From the NCBI RefSeq assembly GCF_014837015.1, contig NZ_JACSPT010000022.1, forward strand, positions 1 through 49,964: 49,964 bases of DNA, in the 5' to 3' direction. Position 1 is the stretch's first letter, and each line of letters begins with the position of its first letter. Both the position numbers and the translations under genes were made by a program. Under the pieces are notes generated by a model. The model was not told where the DNA came from and made no database searches. It saw only the letters and a program-made list of their open reading frames with translations. Shown here piece by piece: positions 17,434-25,613 of the stretch. The stretch comes from Acinetobacter pecorum. GTDB lineage: Bacteria; Pseudomonadota; Gammaproteobacteria; Pseudomonadales; Moraxellaceae.

Positions 17434-17463
17434 TCAGGTGTTGCAGGTCAACACCTTTTTTAT
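17434..17463 (+). terminator. Terminator-like hairpin directly upstream of hpt
   Basis: GGTGTTG and CAACACC pair across CAGGT and are followed by six T. It is about 150 bases beyond guaD and only some 30 bases before the hpt start codon, too close to leave room for a normal promoter after it. It either ends the guaD transcript or works as an attenuator in the hpt leader. Confidence 0.65.
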
Positions 17464-17494
17464 TTTGCTATTTTTACTTTTTAGGTATCTACCC

Positions 17495-18022
17495 ATGACC
17501 GTTCAAATGAGCGTAATGATTTCCGCTGAAGAAATTCAAGCTAAAGTCAAAGAGCTTGGTGCTCAAATCGATGCACACTATGCCAATAGTGACAAAGAAC
17601 TTGTGCTCATCGGTTTATTACGCGGTTCAGTGATTTTTATGGCTGATTTATGTCGTGCCATTAACAAGCCGCATGAACTCGACTTCATGACTGTATCTAG
17701 CTACGCTGGCGGTACGGTGTCAAGCCGCGATGTTAAAATCCTGAAAGATCTGGACGGTGAAATTCATGGTAAAGATGTACTGGTCGTTGAAGATATTATC
17801 GACTCGGGCAATACCTTGAGCAAAGTACTGGAAATCCTGCAGACCCGTAAACCTAATTCTATTCAGTTATGTACGTTGGTAAGCAAACCTTCACGTCGCG
17901 AGATTGAACTTGAGGTGAAATTTTTGGGCTTTGAAGTTGAAGACAAGTTTATTGTCGGTTATGGCCTGGATTATGATCAGAAATACCGTCATATTCCTTT
18001 TATTGGTGAAATCGGTCTTTAA
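17495..18022 (+). CDS. hpt: Hypoxanthine phosphoribosyltransferase
   Basis: Hpt forms IMP from hypoxanthine and PRPP. The PRPP-binding loop [14 protein letters not shown], the flexible-loop start [10 protein letters not shown] and the C-terminal [20 protein letters not shown] are all characteristic. The start ATG at 17495 ([10 protein letters not shown], 175 residues) fits family length; the longer open frame upstream encodes the terminator hairpin, not protein. TTAGG stands about nine bases before the ATG. It follows guaD, with which it shares purine salvage, and ends at a terminator (18053-18078). Confidence 0.95.
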   Translation: MTVQMSVMISAEEIQAKVKELGAQIDAHYANSDKELVLIGLLRGSVIFMADLCRAINKPHELDFMTVSSYAGGTVSSRDVKILKDLDGEIHGKDVLVVEDIIDSGNTLSKVLEILQTRKPNSIQLCTLVSKPSRREIELEVKFLGFEVEDKFIVGYGLDYDQKYRHIPFIGEIGL

Positions 18023-18052
18023 GATTGGGTTAAATCGATAAGCACTGTTTAG

Positions 18053-18078
18053 AAAGTGGCCTTGTGCCACTTTTTTTT
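18053..18078 (+). terminator. Intrinsic terminator of hpt
   Basis: AAAGTGGC and GCCACTTT pair around CTTGT and are followed by a run of T. Confidence 0.88.
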
Positions 18079-18215
18079 ATTTCTTGAATAATTTCAGTAA
18101 CACAGGGAACAAAAACACAACAGCCCGTTTCAGGATTCAACTTTTTATCCACCCGACTTTATTTCAATATGAGTGAACGATGTAAAACAAAGACATGACA
18201 AGAAGGAGTATGCAT

Positions 18216-18473
18216 ATGTGGACAATTATTATGGCTATTGTCATCGGTTTTATAGCAGGTCTGATTGCTCGTGCCATTCATCCCGGTAACGATAAGGCAG
18301 GTTTTATTATGACGACCTTGCTAGGTATAGCAGGCTCCTTGTTGGCAACTTTTGCTGGCCGTATGCTGGGTTTGTATTCTGCGGACTCAGCTGCCGGTCT
18401 GATCGCTTCGGTGATTGGTGCGGTGATTATTCTGTTTATTTATAATATGATCAACAAACGCCATACCATCTAA
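18216..18473 (+). CDS. GlsB/YeaQ/YmgE-family stress-response membrane protein
   Basis: The 85-residue protein has three hydrophobic segments (about 2-18, 27-46 and 55-77) and the Gly-rich pattern of the transglycosylase-associated (YeaQ/YmgE) family: GFIAGLIARAIHPG, GFIMTTLLGIAGSLLATFAGR and ASVIGAVIILFIYN. Members are small inner-membrane proteins induced by envelope or general stress; the molecular role is not settled. ATG at 18216 has AAGGAG seven bases upstream; an ATG two codons earlier would be too close to that site. Confidence 0.88.
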   Translation: MWTIIMAIVIGFIAGLIARAIHPGNDKAGFIMTTLLGIAGSLLATFAGRMLGLYSADSAAGLIASVIGAVIILFIYNMINKRHTI

Positions 18474-18518
18474 AGCAATTTGCCATTTCGGTTAGGCTAG
18501 GCTTAATTGCCGGCATAT

Positions 18519-18550
18519 AAAAAAAAGCACCTGATCAGGTGCTTTTTTTT
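18519..18550. terminator. Bidirectional terminator between the GlsB-type gene and dsbC
   Basis: The hairpin is a perfect palindrome: GCACCTGATCAGGTGC flanked by A- and T-runs of eight. It serves two convergent genes. Confidence 0.9.
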
Positions 18551-18580
18551 ATATTGCATAACGGATCATTTGATTGGATA

Positions 18581-19282
18581 TTATAGCTCGAATTCTTTAA
18601 AGATCTGTTCAATCTGTTCTGCCGGATAGGCACCCATCACCTTAAAACCATTTGAAAATATAATCGCTGGTGTTCCATTCACACCTAAAGATTGCGCCAG
18701 TTTGTTATTACGCTCAATCGGATTGGTACAGCCTTTTTTAGAACCCGGCTGAATTCCTTTAGCAATCAAATCTTCCCAAGCCTGTGCTGGATTGGACTCG
18801 CAGTACACCTGTTTTGAAGGAGCCACAGATTGCGATTTTAATGGCAGGATAAAAGTATAAATGGTTACATCATTGAGTTTTTTCAGCTCTAGTTCAAGTT
18901 TTTTGCAATACGGGCAATTTGGGTCAGAAAAGATCGCAATCTGACGTTTACCCGTACCTCTTACACTTTTCAGTGCATCCTGAAGCGGTAATTTTTTCCA
19001 GTCGATACTATTTTGTTTTAGCATTAAATCGCGGGTCAAATTATGCTGATCCTGAATCCGCAGCATCGGGCCGGCAATTACATGCTTGGCATCTTCATTC
19101 AGATAAACCACCTGGTCCTGCATGGAGCCGCTATAAATGCCTTGCATTTCTGTGGTCTGAATATTTTCAATTTTTAAGTTAGGACTGTTTTTGGCCAAAT
19201 TCGTTTTCACCGTATCAATATTGGCGAATGCAAAGCTTGAAACGAAGGCACTTAAACTCATAATCAGTATTTTTTTTAACAT
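18581..19282 (-). CDS. dsbC: Thiol:disulfide interchange protein DsbC
   Basis: DsbC is the periplasmic disulfide isomerase that repairs wrong disulfides. Residues 1-20 form a signal peptide ending in FAFA. The N-terminal dimerisation domain covers about 21-85, then a linker and a thioredoxin-fold domain. The redox motif CPYC is at 123-126, the cis-proline loop is GVNGTPAIIF, and the second, structural Cys pair lies in VYCESNP and KKGCTNP. Length is 233 residues. The gene stands alone between a terminator and a long upstream region that contains a parS-like site. Confidence 0.95.
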   Translation of the reverse strand: MLKKILIMSLSAFVSSFAFANIDTVKTNLAKNSPNLKIENIQTTEMQGIYSGSMQDQVVYLNEDAKHVIAGPMLRIQDQHNLTRDLMLKQNSIDWKKLPLQDALKSVRGTGKRQIAIFSDPNCPYCKKLELELKKLNDVTIYTFILPLKSQSVAPSKQVYCESNPAQAWEDLIAKGIQPGSKKGCTNPIERNNKLAQSLGVNGTPAIIFSNGFKVMGAYPAEQIEQIFKEFEL

Positions 19283-19391
19283 GAATGTTCTACATGAATT
19301 AGATAAAAATGTACTTCGATTCTAAACGCTCTTCTTTTAAATTTCTCAAGCATTTATGTTACTGCGCATTCTGGGTTAAATCCTCTTGTGA

Positions 19392-19407
19392 TGTTTCACG
19401 TGGAACA
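19392..19407. promoter_or_regulatory. parS-like ParB-binding site (intergenic)
   Basis: TGTTTCACGTGGAACA is a 16-base near-palindrome with one asymmetric pair. It agrees with the widely conserved bacterial parS consensus around the CACGTG core. It lies in the non-coding gap upstream of dsbC, about 6.2 kb from dnaA. parS sites normally cluster near the origin and load ParB for chromosome segregation. Confidence 0.8.
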
Positions 19408-19631
19408 AAAAGAAGAATTATATTTAATTCAACCACACCAAAACCAGAATAAAAACAAATAAGTTTTTGTATTTTATAATTAAATTATGATCTAAATTAT
19501 TCCAGAAAAATATCTGGGCAATTGAGCCTTGACCATTTTTCTCTATCCATTCTAAACTGCAGACACTTTCTATATTCCTCGCTATGCCCTGACATGGATT
19601 GGCCAAGGATTAATACTAAAATGGCATTTTC
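19408..19631. other. Intergenic remainder between dsbC and the MFS gene
   Basis: The dsbC-MFS gap is about 350 bases and holds the parS-like site and both divergent promoters. The rest is AT-rich; I see no reading frame with a ribosome binding site and no further repeat. Confidence 0.4.
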
Positions 19632-20810
19632 ATGACAATAACGACCAGCTGGCGACCGTTCTTGATGGTTAGCCTGGCTTTAATGATGGGAACGCTTGGC
19701 ACAGCTTTGGCGAGCCCTCTTTATCCGATCTATCAGCAACTCTGGCATTTACTGCCCAGTCAGATTACCTACATTTTTGTTGCCTATATGTTGGGCTGTC
19801 TCTCGACCCTGTTATTTTTGGGCAGGACCAGCAATAGCATCGGATTTTTACGCACCCTGCAAATTGGTCTGGCACTGATCACACTGGGACTCATCGTTTC
19901 GGTCTTTGCCCAGAATGCACTCATACTGTCGATTGGCCGTTTTATTATTGGGATTGCCTCAGGCCTGATGACTACTTCTGCCATGATGGGTTTGCTGTAT
20001 ACCATTCCAGAAAGCCATAAACATACAGCACCACAACTGATTTCAATCATTACCGCAATGGGGTTTGGTTTGGGACCTCTGGTCGGGGGAGTGATTGCAC
20101 AGTTTTCCGCTGCACCTTTGGTGATGCCATATTTACCGGTTATTCTGGGCGCTATGTTCTGTCTGTTTGGTCTGTTCTGGATCAAGGTGCCCAAGGTTGA
20201 GCTGCAGCCCTTTAGTATGGCACCCAAACTGCAACGACCTGAAGCCAAGTTTCATCTGGTGTTTATGATTATTGCAGTAACGGCTTTTAGTGCTTTTGCC
20301 GCTTTTAGCCTGTTTGCTTCTCTGTCACCCTCCTTTGTCCGCAATATTTTACCTTGGCATGGTCCTCTGGTCAGTGGCCTGGCCATTACCAGTATTCTGG
20401 TGGTCTCGGTGATCGTGCAGATGATGGCCAAAACGGTCGCAGCTTCAAAATGTCTGAATATCGGCCTGATAATGATGGGCTTGAGCATGATAATTCTGGC
20501 GCTCTGTATGTACGCAAAAATCAGCCTGCTTTTTTTTATCAGTGATCTTTGCTTTGGAATCGGCCATGGTTTTGCCCTGATGGGGGCTTTTGCAATGATT
20601 CACCAAATCACCAGCATGAACAACCGTGCAGCCGTCATGTCGACCTATCTGTTTATTGCCTATCTGGGCACCATTGTGCCCATTATTGCCGTGGGTTATC
20701 TGGCCGATCACTGGGGGCTGGATTTCGCCGTAATCAGCTTTTGTATCGCGATCAGTCTGTTGTGTTCTGCACTGTGGTGGACTTATCAAAAAGCCCCTGT
20801 AGCTGCCTAA
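19632..20810 (+). CDS. MFS transporter of unknown substrate
   Basis: The 392-residue protein has twelve hydrophobic segments. The loop after helix 2 (FLGRTSNSIGFLRTL) is a degenerate form of the MFS signature, and helix 4-5 carries IGRFIIGIASGLMTTSAMMGLLYTIPESHKH. This resembles multidrug-exporter-like MFS proteins, but I cannot assign a substrate. An ATG eleven bases before the chosen ATG opens only a three-codon frame that overlaps it. A perfect palindromic terminator overlaps the stop codon. Confidence 0.8.
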   Translation: MTITTSWRPFLMVSLALMMGTLGTALASPLYPIYQQLWHLLPSQITYIFVAYMLGCLSTLLFLGRTSNSIGFLRTLQIGLALITLGLIVSVFAQNALILSIGRFIIGIASGLMTTSAMMGLLYTIPESHKHTAPQLISIITAMGFGLGPLVGGVIAQFSAAPLVMPYLPVILGAMFCLFGLFWIKVPKVELQPFSMAPKLQRPEAKFHLVFMIIAVTAFSAFAAFSLFASLSPSFVRNILPWHGPLVSGLAITSILVVSVIVQMMAKTVAASKCLNIGLIMMGLSMIILALCMYAKISLLFFISDLCFGIGHGFALMGAFAMIHQITSMNNRAAVMSTYLFIAYLGTIVPIIAVGYLADHWGLDFAVISFCIAISLLCSALWWTYQKAPVAA

Positions 20811-20837
20811 AAAAATCCCTCAATTGAGGGATTTTTT
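20809..20837. terminator. Bidirectional terminator between the MFS gene and mnmE
   Basis: AAAAAATCCCTCAA and TTGAGGGATTTTTT form a perfect palindrome between the two convergent genes. Confidence 0.9.
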
Positions 20838-20843
20838 AAATAA

Positions 20844-22202
20844 TTATTTACCAATACAGAACGATCCGAAGATCTTGCCCAGCAGATCATCGGCACTAAA
20901 ATCACCCGTGATTTCGCCCAAGGCATTTTGTGCCAGACGCAAGGACTCTGCCACCAGCTCACCCGCATTATACACCACCAACTGTTCACGCGCTTCAGCC
21001 AAGTACATTTGAGTGCGCTTCATTGCGTCTAAATGACGGGTACGGGCAATAAAGGTGTCTTCCTCAGGCTGGAAGCCTGCATGCGCTGTAATCGCTTCTA
21101 TGAGCGCCTGAACGCCGGTTTCCTGTTTGGCAGAGACAGTGATATGGCGAAAGCCATTTAAATCCCCAATCTTGGCTTCAGTACCAGTCAGGTCGCATTT
21201 ATTGCCAATCAGCATCAAACGTTTCGGTTCGATATATTCGGCAAAATATTCCTGAGCAAGTTGCAACGGATCTTCCCCCTGGCTTAAATCATAGACCAGC
21301 AGTAATAAATCAGCCTGTTCAATTTCTTTAATCGCGCGGCGGATTCCTTCTTTTTCAACAATATCGCCGGTTTCACGCAAACCTGCGGTATCGGTGAGGG
21401 TAATTGGCAGACCATTTAAGGTAATTTTTTCATGCAAGACATCACGTGTGGTACCGGCAATATCGGTCACAATCGCACGTTCAATTCCGGCCAGCGCATT
21501 CAGCAGAGAGGATTTACCGGCATTCGGTTTACCTGCAATTACGACTTGCAAGCCTTCACGTAATAACTGACCTTGACGTGCAGATTGCTGTACTTGAGTG
21601 ACTGCACTGGATACGCCATCCAGCAGATTTAAAATCTTGCCATCCGCCAGAAAATCAATTTCTTCTTCCGGGAAATCAATCGCGGCTTCCACATGCAAAC
21701 GCAGGTGAATCAGCTGCTCAAGCACTGCATTGACTTTGGTCGAAAACGCGCCTTGCAAAGAACGTACCGCAGAACGGGCGGCTGCTTGCGAGCTTGCATC
21801 AATCAGGTCGGCAATCGCCTCGGCCTGCACCAGATCCAGCTTGCCATTCTCAAAAGCACGCATGGAAAACTCACCCGCTTTGGCCGCAGTAGCGCCCAGC
21901 TCAAGCAAACGGCCGAGCAGGGCATTCTGAATTACCGGCCCGCCATGACCTTGCAGTTCCACCACATCTTCACCGGTAAATGAGTTTGGATTCGGAAAAC
22001 AGATGACCAGTCCTTCATCCATGACCTCACCGGCTGCATCATAGAACTGGCGGAAACCGGCAAAACGCGCTTTAGGCAGCGCTTTTTGGGTCAGTTGCTG
22101 GGCAATCTCATAGGATTTTGGACCAGACAGGCGAATCACCCCAACGCCGCCACGTCCTGGTGGAGTTGCAATCGCAGCAATAGTTGTGGTTCGGTTGAGC
22201 AT
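20844..22202 (-). CDS. mnmE: tRNA modification GTPase MnmE
   Basis: With MnmG, MnmE installs the aminomethyl or carboxymethylaminomethyl group on U34 of certain tRNAs. The N-terminal formyl-THF-binding domain begins with TIAAIATPPGRGGVGVIRLSG. The G domain is inserted after about residue 210: P-loop GKPNAGKSS, DTAGL and NKCD. The C-terminal CIGK keeps the catalytic Cys motif. ATG at 22200-22202 has AGGTG eight bases upstream, giving 452 residues. It is downstream of yidC in the conserved origin-side cluster, but a terminator separates them. Confidence 0.97.
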   Translation of the reverse strand: MLNRTTTIAAIATPPGRGGVGVIRLSGPKSYEIAQQLTQKALPKARFAGFRQFYDAAGEVMDEGLVICFPNPNSFTGEDVVELQGHGGPVIQNALLGRLLELGATAAKAGEFSMRAFENGKLDLVQAEAIADLIDASSQAAARSAVRSLQGAFSTKVNAVLEQLIHLRLHVEAAIDFPEEEIDFLADGKILNLLDGVSSAVTQVQQSARQGQLLREGLQVVIAGKPNAGKSSLLNALAGIERAIVTDIAGTTRDVLHEKITLNGLPITLTDTAGLRETGDIVEKEGIRRAIKEIEQADLLLLVYDLSQGEDPLQLAQEYFAEYIEPKRLMLIGNKCDLTGTEAKIGDLNGFRHITVSAKQETGVQALIEAITAHAGFQPEEDTFIARTRHLDAMKRTQMYLAEAREQLVVYNAGELVAESLRLAQNALGEITGDFSADDLLGKIFGSFCIGK

Positions 22203-22235
22203 AAAATTCACCTGCAAAGACTCAAAAGTACAGCC

Positions 22236-22273
22236 AAAAAAAATCCGCCTAAGATTACCATCTTAAGCGGATT
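22236..22273 (-). terminator. Intrinsic terminator of yidC
   Basis: On the minus strand AATCCGCTTAAGAT pairs with ATCTTAGGCGGATT (one wobble) and is followed by eight T. Because mnmE starts only 34 bases later, mnmE either depends on readthrough or has a promoter within this hairpin. Confidence 0.8.
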
Positions 22274-22294
22274 TATTCAGCCTATCCGTACAAC

Positions 22295-24058
22295 TTAGTT
22301 GACTGGAGTGGCCTCATCACGTTTAGCACGATCTTTGGCAACAGACTTGTTAATCAAAGTTTGTTGCAGAATCGTGATCAAGTTGTTGACGATCCAGTAT
22401 AAAACCAAGCCTGCCGGGAAGAATAACAAGAATACCGTAAAGATAATCGGCATAAACTTGAAGACTTTCGCCTGCATTGGATCGGTCGGCTGCGGATTTA
22501 ACGACTGCTGGATATACATGGTCAAGCCCATCAGCAATGGCAGGATGAACCAAGGATCCATTGAAGATAAATCCTGAATCCACAGAATCCATGGGGCATG
22601 ACGCAGTTCAACCGATTCCATCAATACCCAGTACAAGGCCAGGAAGATTGGCATTTGCAATAATAGCGGTAAACAGCCCGCAAGCGGATTGACCTGTTCA
22701 CGTTTGTACAATGCCATCATTTCTTGAGAGAAGCGCATCCGGTCTTCACCGAATTCTTCTTTCATGCGCTGCATTTCCGGGGCAATCAAGCGCATTTTCG
22801 CCATCGAGCGATAGCTCTTCGACGACAATGGCCACAGGATCAGTTTCACCAGAACGGTCAACAGAATAATTGCCCACCCCCAGTTACCTACCAAGCCATG
22901 GAAGAATTCAAGACCCACGAACAGCAATTTTGCAATTGGCCATAACCAGCCATAATCAACGGTCTGGTTTAAACCTGGAGCCAAATCTTTCAGTTCTGAC
23001 TGGATTTTTGGACCTGAATAGAAAGTCGCATCTACTTCAGCCACGGTACCTGCAGGCACATTGAAAGTCGGTGAAGTAAAACCGATGATGTTCATGTTAT
23101 CGGTTGATTTGCGTGATTCAAGCTTGGCGCTATAGGCTTCACCATCGCCTTGAGTCAACTTCAGATGACCTGGTACCCATGCACTCACAAAGTAATGCTG
23201 CACCATTGCCACCCAGCCACCTTTGGCTTCAGTACTGACTTTCTCTTCAACAAAGTTGTCGAATTTAAGTTTGTTGTACTGCTCGTCCGGAGTACCCCAT
23301 GCACCGCCCAGGAATGTTCCCAGCGTGAAGATACCCTGATCGGATTTGCCTGGATCTTCCGAGTTATCCCGTTTGATCTGACCGAACATCTGACCTTGCC
23401 AGGTCTGGCCACTGCGGTTAACCACTTTATGGTTCACCACGACCGGATATTCACCTTCAGTGAAATTGAAGGTCTTGATGATCTCGACACCATCAGCGGT
23501 TTTAAACACCAGCGGTACAGACAAGACTTTCAGGTTTTTACCGTCTTTGCTCTTGACTGTCTTTGCATCTGCCAGAGTATAAGCGGTTTTTTCCATTTCA
23601 TAGGTTGGACGGCCGTTACGGCTGCTGTCCGGTCCATTCAGACCGATCAGGCCAGACTGGGCGACATAGGTCCGTTTCGCATCGCTTTCCAGCATGACGA
23701 AAGGTTCATCGCTGTCTTTGTTCTTGTCATGATTGAGTAATTCAACACGAACAATATCACCACCCTTGGGATTGATCCAAAGATGATAAAGGTCAGTTTG
23801 TACTGAAATAAGCTGCTGACTTACAGGTGCTGTGGCATCCGTGGCTTGCTGCGCTGGCACATTTGCTTGTGGCAGATCAGAGGCAACTGTAGCCGTCTGA
23901 CCATTTGGCAAATCTGCAGATACGTCATGCGAAACAACAGCAGTTTCCTGCTGCGGTTTTGTTTCAGCATTTCCATAATCTTTTTGCCACGCCAAAATGA
24001 GCAAATATGCGACAACAAACATGGCTCCGAGAATTGCAATCCTGGCCCATTGTTGCAT
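22295..24058 (-). CDS. yidC: Membrane protein insertase YidC
   Basis: YidC inserts inner-membrane proteins alone or with SecYEG. Residues 5-20 form the N-terminal anchor. A Gln/Ala/Pro-rich linker leads to the large periplasmic domain (about 75-360). The conserved five-helix core follows, with VKLILWPLSSKSYRSMAKMR, the cytoplasmic loop APEMQRMKEEFGEDRMRF, and GCLPLLLQMPIFLALYWVL. The basic tail is short. Length of 587 residues is normal for gammaproteobacteria. It follows yidD after five bases in the rpmH-rnpA-yidD-yidC cluster. Confidence 0.97.
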   Translation of the reverse strand: MQQWARIAILGAMFVVAYLLILAWQKDYGNAETKPQQETAVVSHDVSADLPNGQTATVASDLPQANVPAQQATDATAPVSQQLISVQTDLYHLWINPKGGDIVRVELLNHDKNKDSDEPFVMLESDAKRTYVAQSGLIGLNGPDSSRNGRPTYEMEKTAYTLADAKTVKSKDGKNLKVLSVPLVFKTADGVEIIKTFNFTEGEYPVVVNHKVVNRSGQTWQGQMFGQIKRDNSEDPGKSDQGIFTLGTFLGGAWGTPDEQYNKLKFDNFVEEKVSTEAKGGWVAMVQHYFVSAWVPGHLKLTQGDGEAYSAKLESRKSTDNMNIIGFTSPTFNVPAGTVAEVDATFYSGPKIQSELKDLAPGLNQTVDYGWLWPIAKLLFVGLEFFHGLVGNWGWAIILLTVLVKLILWPLSSKSYRSMAKMRLIAPEMQRMKEEFGEDRMRFSQEMMALYKREQVNPLAGCLPLLLQMPIFLALYWVLMESVELRHAPWILWIQDLSSMDPWFILPLLMGLTMYIQQSLNPQPTDPMQAKVFKFMPIIFTVFLLFFPAGLVLYWIVNNLITILQQTLINKSVAKDRAKRDEATPVN

Positions 24059-24063
24059 ATGTA

Positions 24064-24384
24064 TTACCCCAAGTGGTGAGAGTGATTTTGGTTCAATAAA
24101 CGATCACGAAAGGGTACAGCAACGTGAAGCGTTTGAGAATCTATTTGCTGAAATGAAATAAAACGAATCGCTTTTGAGGGAACAGGATCATATCCCGAGC
24201 CCCCCCACGGATGACAACGGCAAATACGTTTAGTAGCCAGCCACACTCCACGCCCAGCGCCATGCATCTGGACTGCTTCCAAGGAATATTGAGAACAAGT
24301 TGGAATATAACGACAGCGCGGTCCAAGAAGAGGACTAATCGCAATCTGATAGAAACGGATCAACCAATGCAGTAAACGTACCAT
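24064..24384 (-). CDS. yidD: Membrane protein insertion efficiency factor YidD
   Basis: This small membrane-associated protein aids YidC-dependent insertion. The family signature is complete: [33 protein letters not shown], with its three conserved cysteines including the later [15 protein letters not shown]. An amphipathic N-terminal helix precedes it. Length is 106 residues with a slightly extended His/Asn-rich tail. It lies nine bases after rnpA and five before yidC, so translation is probably coupled. Confidence 0.95.
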   Translation of the reverse strand: MVRLLHWLIRFYQIAISPLLGPRCRYIPTCSQYSLEAVQMHGAGRGVWLATKRICRCHPWGGSGYDPVPSKAIRFISFQQIDSQTLHVAVPFRDRLLNQNHSHHLG

Positions 24385-24393
24385 TGGCCAACT

Positions 24394-24786
24394 CTACTTT
24401 TGTGGGAAGGGGGCTATTTTTGAATGCTTTTTGGCAAGACGGTTAAGTTTTTGCCAGGCAAATTGTAATTGCTGGTGCAATTCTGCATTAGATACTGTCT
24501 CAATACCAATTTTCGGCATGATTACAATGTCTAAGTCATCTAATTGCTGTTGATGCAGGCGAAAACTTTCGCGAGCAAGTCGTTTTACTCTATTTCTTTC
24601 GTGTGCGCGTCGCACTTTCTTCTTGGCAACAACTAAACCCAAACGGCTATTTGGCAGTTCGGAATGTTTTGCAAGAAATAAGAAATGGGGTTGATGCACT
24701 TTAAAAAGCGCACCATCAAAGACACCTTTATAATCGGCAGCACAGCGTAATCGCAACTCTGTGCCAAAACTATAAAGTTTTGTCAT
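24394..24786 (-). CDS. rnpA: Ribonuclease P protein component
   Basis: RnpA is the protein subunit that helps the RNase P RNA remove 5' leaders from tRNA precursors. The RNR motif is seen in [22 protein letters not shown], and the basic, 130-residue protein fits the family. ATG at 24784-24786 ([14 protein letters not shown]) was preferred over a TTG three codons upstream because it opens directly at the conserved beginning. It follows rpmH by 29 bases. Confidence 0.96.
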   Translation of the reverse strand: MTKLYSFGTELRLRCAADYKGVFDGALFKVHQPHFLFLAKHSELPNSRLGLVVAKKKVRRAHERNRVKRLARESFRLHQQQLDDLDIVIMPKIGIETVSNAELHQQLQFAWQKLNRLAKKHSKIAPFPQK

Positions 24787-24815
24787 AACACCCAAAATCG
24801 TCTTAGCGTAACTGA

Positions 24816-24950
24816 TTAAACAGTTAAGCTATGACGACCTTTTGCACGACGGCGAGCTAATACTTGACGACCAGCTTTAGTAGCCATACGAGCACGGAAA
24901 CCATGAACACGCTTACGCTTTAATTCAGACGGTTGGAATGTACGTTTCAT
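24816..24950 (-). CDS. rpmH: 50S ribosomal protein L34
   Basis: The 44-residue, strongly basic protein [20 protein letters not shown]... is a textbook L34. ATG at 24948-24950 has GGAG seven bases upstream. It is the first gene of the cluster that runs leftwards from the origin and is divergent from dnaA, with the origin between them. Confidence 0.99.
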
Positions 24951-25613
24951 ATTGAAACTCCAAAAAATGATCTTTCTGTGAAGGTCCGCGATTTTAGTGC
25001 TCATTGCTTGAGCTGTCAATGCAAAAGCACTTTTCTTTTCAAATAACAGCAAAAAAGAGCGAAGGTGTATTTTTTATGCAGAACTGGATAACACTAGCTC
25101 GATTTGAGTTAACCACAAATCAAGTTATTGTTATTTAAATAAATATAAGTTATAAACAACTCTATCAACAAAGTTATCCACATGTTATCCAGAGTTTAAA
25201 TTTGAACTCCGAGTTTTGAATTTAAATTTAATACTTTTTGAGTTATCCACAAAAACTCGCGATCTTATAAGTAAATTCAAATTTATAAATTTAAATTTAT
25301 TACTATTAGGGAGCGCTTTTTCTATGGATAAGCTATTTTTTATTTATATAAACATTAAGTTATGTTGTGGATAAAACTGTTGTTATTAATTTTATACTTT
25401 GTGGATAACTTTGTGATATATTTTATCCACAGCTTGCGGATAAACTTATCCACACCGGGTTTTAAATTTAAATTTATGCACCTTGATTTCTTTTTGCACA
25501 ATTTTTGTGGAAATTGCCATGACAGATGTGGATAACTTGGTTAGAATGGCGACCCGCTTTTGGTCGCGGGCAGCTTTTTTTCGAATGAACAATGGAATGA
25601 ATAGGGGATTCAC
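24951..25613. other. Chromosomal replication origin (oriC) region
   Basis: The rpmH-dnaA gap holds seven perfect DnaA boxes of the type TTATCCACA: plus strand at 25174, 25243, 25423 and 25446; minus strand at 25366, 25400 and 25527 (left coordinates). One-mismatch boxes lie at 25185, 25323 and 25435. AT-rich tracts rich in TTTAAATTT at about 25195-25235, 25270-25305 and 25460-25475 are candidates for the unwinding element. Position between rpmH and dnaA is where gammaproteobacteria of this branch start replication. Confidence 0.93.
25519..25547 (+). promoter_or_regulatory. dnaA promoter overlapped by a DnaA box
   Basis: ATGACA (25519-25524) and TAGAAT (25542-25547) are separated by 17 bases and match five of six consensus bases each. 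The spacer contains a perfect DnaA box, TGTGGATAA, at 25527-25535. DnaA bound there would block RNA polymerase, which predicts autorepression. Transcription would start near 25554 and the leader would begin with a small GC-rich hairpin followed by a T-run (about 25549-25581). Confidence 0.7.

Noticed and set aside
18146..18154. TTATCCACC as a further DnaA box
   Set aside because: A single one-mismatch box with no AT-rich tract or partner nearby is expected by chance.
23150..23740. Plus-strand frame of 196 codons inside yidC
   Set aside because: It lies antisense to a clearly conserved gene and shows no recognisable domain.
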